A stretch of 19,457 bases of DNA from RGIG5612 sp017511185 (GTDB lineage Bacteria; Bacillota; Clostridia; Lachnospirales; Lachnospiraceae), in NCBI GenBank assembly GCA_017511185.1, contig JAFWLF010000094.1, positions 1 to 19,457 on the forward strand, in the 5' to 3' direction. Position numbers and translations under genes: made by a program. Positions 15,255-19,457 of this stretch are shown here, piece by piece. The stretch's first letter is position 1; each line of letters begins with the position of its first letter. The notes under the pieces are model-generated. The model saw nothing but the letters and a program-made list of their open reading frames with translations. It made no database searches and had not been told where the DNA came from.

Positions 15255-16652
15255 ATGGTACTGAAGAGATATTTTGGCACAAAAGAATTTTATAGAGCGG
15301 TTTTCCGGATCATGCTTCCGATCCTTCTCCAGAATGTGATCACGATGTTCGTAAGTCTCCTGGACAATATCATGGTCGGACAGGTTGGTACGGAACAGAT
15401 GTCCGGCGTTGCGATTGCAAATCAGATCCTTTTTATTTTTAACCTTTGTATTTTTGGTGGGATTTCCGGCGTGGGTATTTTTTCTGCTCAGTACTACGGA
15501 AAACAGGATCATGACGGAATCCGCTATACTGTACGGGCGAAGCTGTTTGTCGCTGTGACTGCAACCATTCTCTTTGCTGTTGTTTTTCTGACAGCAGGCG
15601 GAATGCTTGTTTCTTCTTTCCTGCATGAAGGAAACGAAGGATTGGATCTGGTACTGACCTACCAGCGCGGCATGTCGTATCTTCATCTCATGATGCTGCA
15701 GATGCTTCCTTTTGCGGTCTCGCAGGTTTTTGCATCTACTTTGCGTGAGTGTAACGAGGCGATGTTTCCAATGAAGGCGAGCATCGCGGCAACACTGATC
15801 AATCTGGTTGGAAACTATATTTTAATCTTTGGACATTTTGGAGCTCCAAAGCTGGGGGTGGAAGGCGCGGCTATAGCAACTGTGATCGCCCGCTTTGCAG
15901 AACTGATCATTCTGTTGATCTACTCCATTCGTCACACCGATCGATTCCCATTTCTGAAAGGCCTGCTGCGTTCTCTCAGGATTCCGAAAGACCTGGTTAA
16001 GAATATGGCCAAAAAGGGAACGCCGCTGCTATTGAATGAAGTTCTCTGGGCAGCAGGAATGGCGCTTTTGAATCAATGTTATTCCGTCCGTGGTCTGGAA
16101 GTTGTATCGGCAACAAATATTTCTTCCACGATCTCAAATCTCTTTCATGCATCGGCCATGGCAATGGGATCGACGATCGCTATTATGATCGGCCAACATT
16201 TAGGAGGAGGCAGGCTGAAGCAGGCAGAAGAGGATGACAAAAAACTGATCATGCTTACAGTCCTGATGAATATTGTTTTAGGTGTAATTTTGGCGGCTCT
16301 TGCCAGACCACTGGCAAATATTTATAACACGTCAGATTCTGTGCATGCGCTTGCAGCAAGTTTTATGAGGGTCATTGCATTGTATCTGCCGTTTATGGCG
16401 TATACAAACGCCTGCTACTTTACTTTGCGCAGCGGCGGCAAAACGATCATCACATTTTTGTTTGACAGCTTTTTTATCTGGGTCGTATATGTGCCGGTAG
16501 CATTCTGCCTGGTGCATTTTACCAACGTTCCGGTCATACCGGTGTTCTTTATCGTAAATGCGATCGAAGTGCTGAAATGCATCGTTGGATTCTTTATGCT
16601 GCGGTCAAGAAAGTGGATCGTAAATTTAGTAGGAACAAAAGAAACATCGTGA
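15255..16652 (+). CDS. MATE-family efflux transporter
   Basis: A 465-residue multidrug and toxic compound extrusion-type antiporter with about 12 helices in two related halves. The N-terminal half begins with PILLQNVITMFVSLLDNIMVGQVG, the family's usual start, and a matching PLLLNEVLWAAGMALLNQ segment opens the second half. The ATG touches the malic enzyme stop (TAAATG) and uses an AGGAG located inside that gene, so translation is coupled. The substrate may be a drug, toxic metabolite or organic cation. The extreme 3' end also carries the -10 element of the asnA promoter. Confidence 0.93.
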   Translation: MVLKRYFGTKEFYRAVFRIMLPILLQNVITMFVSLLDNIMVGQVGTEQMSGVAIANQILFIFNLCIFGGISGVGIFSAQYYGKQDHDGIRYTVRAKLFVAVTATILFAVVFLTAGGMLVSSFLHEGNEGLDLVLTYQRGMSYLHLMMLQMLPFAVSQVFASTLRECNEAMFPMKASIAATLINLVGNYILIFGHFGAPKLGVEGAAIATVIARFAELIILLIYSIRHTDRFPFLKGLLRSLRIPKDLVKNMAKKGTPLLLNEVLWAAGMALLNQCYSVRGLEVVSATNISSTISNLFHASAMAMGSTIAIMIGQHLGGGRLKQAEEDDKKLIMLTVLMNIVLGVILAALARPLANIYNTSDSVHALAASFMRVIALYLPFMAYTNACYFTLRSGGKTIITFLFDSFFIWVVYVPVAFCLVHFTNVPVIPVFFIVNAIEVLKCIVGFFMLRSRKWIVNLVGTKETS

Positions 16653-16658
16653 TATAAT
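16650..16658 (+). promoter_or_regulatory. Extended -10 promoter for asnA, overlapping the MATE stop codon
   Basis: TGATATAAT is an extended -10 (TGn plus perfect TATAAT), whose TGA is also the stop codon of the MATE gene. No good -35 is seen at 17-19 spacing, as expected for extended -10 promoters. The distance to the asnA ATG is 35 bases, leaving a very short leader with no room for a T-box. Confidence 0.55.
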
Positions 16659-16693
16659 ATCATTTATTATTTTTTGAAGCAGAGGAAAAAACA

Positions 16694-17701
16694 ATGAACC
16701 TGATCATTCCAGAACACTATGATCCAAAGCTTACCGTGCGTCAAACGCAGGAAGCTATCAAGTACATCCGTGATACGTTCCAGAAAGAATTTGGGCAGCA
16801 AATGAATCTGGAGCGGATCTCCGCACCATTATATGTCCGGAAAAGTTCCGGTCTTAATGATGACTTAAGCGGTGTGGAACGGAAGGTTTCTTTTGATGCA
16901 AAAGAACTTCCGGGAGATGAACTGGAGATCGTCCAGTCTCTTGCAAAATGGAAACGGTGGGCGCTTGGCCATTACGGCTTTCAGCCGGGAGAGGGTCTTT
17001 ACACCAATATGAACGCCATCCGCCGTGATGAGGACCTGGATAATCTGCACAGCATTTATGTGGATCAGTGGGATTGGGAACGAGTGATCACCAAAGAACA
17101 GCGGACGGAAGACGTTTTAAAGGAAACGGTCCGCACGATCTTTAAGGTCATTAAACATATGGAACACGAAGTCTGGTATAAGTATCCGGATGCCGTCTAT
17201 CATTTGCCTAATGAGATTACATTTATTGATTCCGAAGAACTGCGGCAGCGATACCCGGAACTGTCTCCAAAGGAACGGGAAAATGAGATCTGTAAGGAAA
17301 ACGGTGCCGTCTTTATCATGCGCATCGGCGATAAGTTGGGAGATGGCAAGCCGCATGATCTGCGTGCGCCGGACTACGATGACTGGCAGCTGAACGGAGA
17401 TATCCTGTTCTGGTTTGAACCATTGCAGCAGGCTTTTGAGATTTCTTCCATGGGCATCCGCGTGGATGAGATCAGCATGAAAGAGCAATTGGAAAAGAGT
17501 GGACATTTGGAGAAACTGGAACTGCCGTTCCACAAGATGATCATGAAACAGGAACTGCCATACACGATTGGCGGCGGTATTGGACAATCGCGGCTTTGCA
17601 TGCTTCTTTTGGGCAAAGCGCATGTGGGAGAAGTGCAGGCCTCCATGTGGCCGCACGGTATGCGCGCACAATGCGAAGAGGCGCATATCATGCTGCTGTA
17701 A
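16694..17701 (+). CDS. asnA: Aspartate-ammonia ligase (asparagine synthetase A)
   Basis: A 335-residue cytoplasmic enzyme making asparagine from aspartate, ammonia and ATP. Its length fits the AsnA family, which has a class II aminoacyl-tRNA synthetase-type fold. Landmarks are ISAPLYVRKSSGLNDDLSGVERKVSFD near 43-69, AKWKRWALGHYGF around 85-97, YVDQWDWE around 117-124, and the motif-3-like GGGIGQSRLCMLLL at 293-306. AGAGGA lies before the ATG. It seems to be transcribed from its own promoter at the end of the MATE gene, perhaps with read-through from upstream. The GH3 gene follows after 18 bases. Confidence 0.96.
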   Translation: MNLIIPEHYDPKLTVRQTQEAIKYIRDTFQKEFGQQMNLERISAPLYVRKSSGLNDDLSGVERKVSFDAKELPGDELEIVQSLAKWKRWALGHYGFQPGEGLYTNMNAIRRDEDLDNLHSIYVDQWDWERVITKEQRTEDVLKETVRTIFKVIKHMEHEVWYKYPDAVYHLPNEITFIDSEELRQRYPELSPKERENEICKENGAVFIMRIGDKLGDGKPHDLRAPDYDDWQLNGDILFWFEPLQQAFEISSMGIRVDEISMKEQLEKSGHLEKLELPFHKMIMKQELPYTIGGGIGQSRLCMLLLGKAHVGEVQASMWPHGMRAQCEEAHIMLL

Positions 17702-17719
17702 AACAAAACCTGAAGAACC

Positions 17720-19457
17720 ATGGGAATTAAAAAAACATTTAATAAATTAATGCGAAAAGGATTTCAGCTTGTGACAGGGAGCCCTCTGGCTCAGGAATCT
17801 GTCCGGAACACAGACAGCCAAAAGGCTATTGCAGCCGGGATCGATGCAAAAGAGATTGCGCTAGCAAGATGTGCGGCTGCTGAAGGCTGTGTCCTTTTGA
17901 AAAACATCGGCCACACGCTTCCTCTGTTGAAAGAGGAAGAGGTGGCCGTTTTTGGCCGCTGCCAGAGAGATTATTTCTATGTCGGATATGGCAGCGGCGG
18001 TGATGTGAATCCGCCGTACCTGATCAGTTTGATGGACGGATTGGATCAATGTGGAGCTTCTTACGATAAAAAACTGGCCGAGATCTACCGTACTTTCTGC
18101 GAGAATCCAAAATATGCTGCAGACCCGGGCTGGTGGGGACATTGGCCGATGAGTCATCCGGAAATGCCGGTGACCAGAGAGATGGTCCAAGATGCAGCGG
18201 CACCTGGAAAAAAGGCGTTGATCGTAATCGGAAGAGCTGCCGGGGAAGACAGGGAGAATACACTGACACAAGGCAGTTATTATCTGACAGATGAAGAAAT
18301 ACATCTTCTGGATCAGGTCACTTCTGCCTTTGCTTCCGTGATCGTAGTTTTAAACATCGGCAATATCATGGATATGTCCTGGACAGCAAAATACGGTGAT
18401 AAGATCTCATCCATTCTGATCGCATGGCAGGGCGGCATGGAAAGCGGCAACGCTCTTTGCGATGTTCTGTATGGAACCGTGAACCCGTGCGGAAGGCTGT
18501 CCGATACGATCGCGAACAATTATGAGGATTACAACACCGCAGAAAACTTTGGCGGAAAAGAGTTTAATGATTATAAAGAAGGGATCTTTGTGGGATATCG
18601 GTATTTTGCTTCTAATGCAAAAGACAAAATCCTTTATCCATTCGGGTTTGGTCTCTCTTACACATCTTTCAAAACGGAAGTGCTTGCTTTTGAAAAACCA
18701 ACCGCTGCTTCTGTAGACAAAGACACATTCATTCGAGTTCGTGTAAAAGTGACGAATACAGGAGAGCTCCCGGGAAAAGATATCGTCTTACTCTGGTGCC
18801 GGCAGGCAGAAGGAAGATTAGAAAAAGCTTCTTTTATCCTGGCAGGCTTTTCCAAAACCAAAACGCTGCAGCCGGGAGAGACGGATGAGATCGATCTGGA
18901 AACAAGCGTTGGATATATTTCCTCCTATGATGAGGAGAAGAGTGCGTTCCTTTTGGAGGAAGGCATTTACAGTTTCTTCGTTAATGATGACGGTATAGAT
19001 GAAATAAAAGCAGGGTCATGGACTGTTGCGGCAGAGCTGATCACAGAACAGTGTGAACAGGCAATGACCAAAGAGGTAGATCTGAAACAAAGGATCTTAG
19101 ACCGCATGCCGCAGGAGAGTACAGATCCACTGCTTTTAAGTCTGTCTGATAAGGAATTGGAAGCAATGACCCGGGGACACGGGATGATGAACTCAGTGCT
19201 TGGAGCAAAGGGGAATGCCGGCGTTTTCGGCGGTATCTTAGAGAGCCTTCGGGAAAAAGGGATCCGCCCGATCATTTGTGCGGATGGACCGGCAGGAATC
19301 CGGCTTTCTGCAGACTGCGCGCTCCTTCCTTGCGGAACAGCACAGGCATGCAGTTTTAACACACAGTTGATCGAGGATCTGTATGCGCAGGTTGGAAATG
19401 AGATGGCAAAGAACGGCGTAGATGTGCTTCTTGGCCCGGGAATGAATATTCATCGCA
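17720..19457 (+). CDS. Glycoside hydrolase family 3 with reversed domain order, 3' end missing
   Basis: The frame stays open from ATG 17720 to the window end: 579 residues without a stop. An in-frame TGA at 17711 excludes an upstream start; ATG 17750 is an alternative and neither has a strong ribosome binding site. What is normally the C-terminal GH3 domain comes first (about 45-320), with GED-RE-NTL near 175-182, CGRLSDTIA around 255-263 and YPFGFGLSYTSF near 304-315. A fibronectin-III-like domain follows (about 335-430). Then the catalytic GH3 N-domain begins (about 475 on), with ICADGPAGIR near 518-527 and LLGPGMNIHR at the very end. The nucleophile Asp lies beyond the window. Butyrivibrio and Ruminococcus beta-glucosidases have this permuted order. 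There is no signal peptide, so it acts inside the cell on short beta-glycosides or plant glycosides. Confidence 0.92.
   Translation, partial: MGIKKTFNKLMRKGFQLVTGSPLAQESVRNTDSQKAIAAGIDAKEIALARCAAAEGCVLLKNIGHTLPLLKEEEVAVFGRCQRDYFYVGYGSGGDVNPPYLISLMDGLDQCGASYDKKLAEIYRTFCENPKYAADPGWWGHWPMSHPEMPVTREMVQDAAAPGKKALIVIGRAAGEDRENTLTQGSYYLTDEEIHLLDQVTSAFASVIVVLNIGNIMDMSWTAKYGDKISSILIAWQGGMESGNALCDVLYGTVNPCGRLSDTIANNYEDYNTAENFGGKEFNDYKEGIFVGYRYFASNAKDKILYPFGFGLSYTSFKTEVLAFEKPTAASVDKDTFIRVRVKVTNTGELPGKDIVLLWCRQAEGRLEKASFILAGFSKTKTLQPGETDEIDLETSVGYISSYDEEKSAFLLEEGIYSFFVNDDGIDEIKAGSWTVAAELITEQCEQAMTKEVDLKQRILDRMPQESTDPLLLSLSDKELEAMTRGHGMMNSVLGAKGNAGVFGGILESLREKGIRPIICADGPAGIRLSADCALLPCGTAQACSFNTQLIEDLYAQVGNEMAKNGVDVLLGPGMNIHR

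Noticed and set aside
14694..15686. 330-codon minus-strand open frame across malic enzyme and MATE
   Set aside because: It is antisense to two well-recognised genes, rich in Cys, His and Arg without any motif, and has no own promoter or ribosome binding site that I could see.
16653..16693. T-box or other riboswitch upstream of asnA
   Set aside because: The space is only 41 bases, with no stem-loop or T-box sequence.

Overview
This window looks like chromosome from an anaerobic, probably gut or rumen, Clostridia member (Lachnospiraceae-like). Pointers are moderate GC, strong AGGAGG-type ribosome binding sites, a two-subunit iron-sulfur fumarase next to malic enzyme, an AsnA-type asparagine synthetase, and a glycoside hydrolase family 3 enzyme with the reversed domain order known from Butyrivibrio and Ruminococcus. 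The taxon is an inference; no rRNA or other marker is present. I found no tRNA, rRNA, CRISPR array, insertion sequence or phage gene, and no gene-free stretch longer than 300 bases.

Layout. (1) 1-225 is the 3' end of an EamA/DMT transporter. (2) 465-8197 is a probable small-molecule catabolic locus. A URO-D-fold, methyltransferase-like protein on the minus strand is divergent from a plus-strand run of a type-B carboxylesterase, an amidohydrolase-2 (ACMSD/resorcylate-decarboxylase-like) enzyme, and three tandem paralogous MFS transporters. It is bounded by a perfect-stem terminator at 415-446 and a strong GC-rich terminator at 8223-8257. (3) 8375-16652 is a tight eight-gene run, with gaps from -20 to +15 bases: beta-CASP RNase-like metallohydrolase, MFS transporter, PgeF, feruloyl-esterase-like alpha/beta hydrolase, fumarase alpha and beta, malic enzyme, MATE exporter. 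(4) An extended -10 promoter at the end of the MATE gene probably starts asnA, followed after 18 bases by a GH3 beta-glycosidase with its C-terminal domain first, cut off by the window end.

How the parts may work together. In region 2 an ester could be imported by one or more of the three carriers, cleaved by the carboxylesterase, and the released acid decarboxylated or hydrolysed by the amidohydrolase. The divergent URO-D-like protein could handle a methyl group. Substrate and direction are unknown; no corrinoid protein, reactivating ATPase or regulator is visible. In region 3 fumarase plus malic enzyme give fumarate - malate - pyruvate + CO2 (or the reverse), while the other genes look like housekeeping, salvage and export functions that share a transcript.

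The most interesting items are the esterase/amidohydrolase/URO-D/triple-MFS locus, the altered metal-site residues in two of its enzymes (Gln in place of the first His of HxH in the amidohydrolase; no C-terminal Cys zinc ligand in the URO-D protein), and the permuted GH3.
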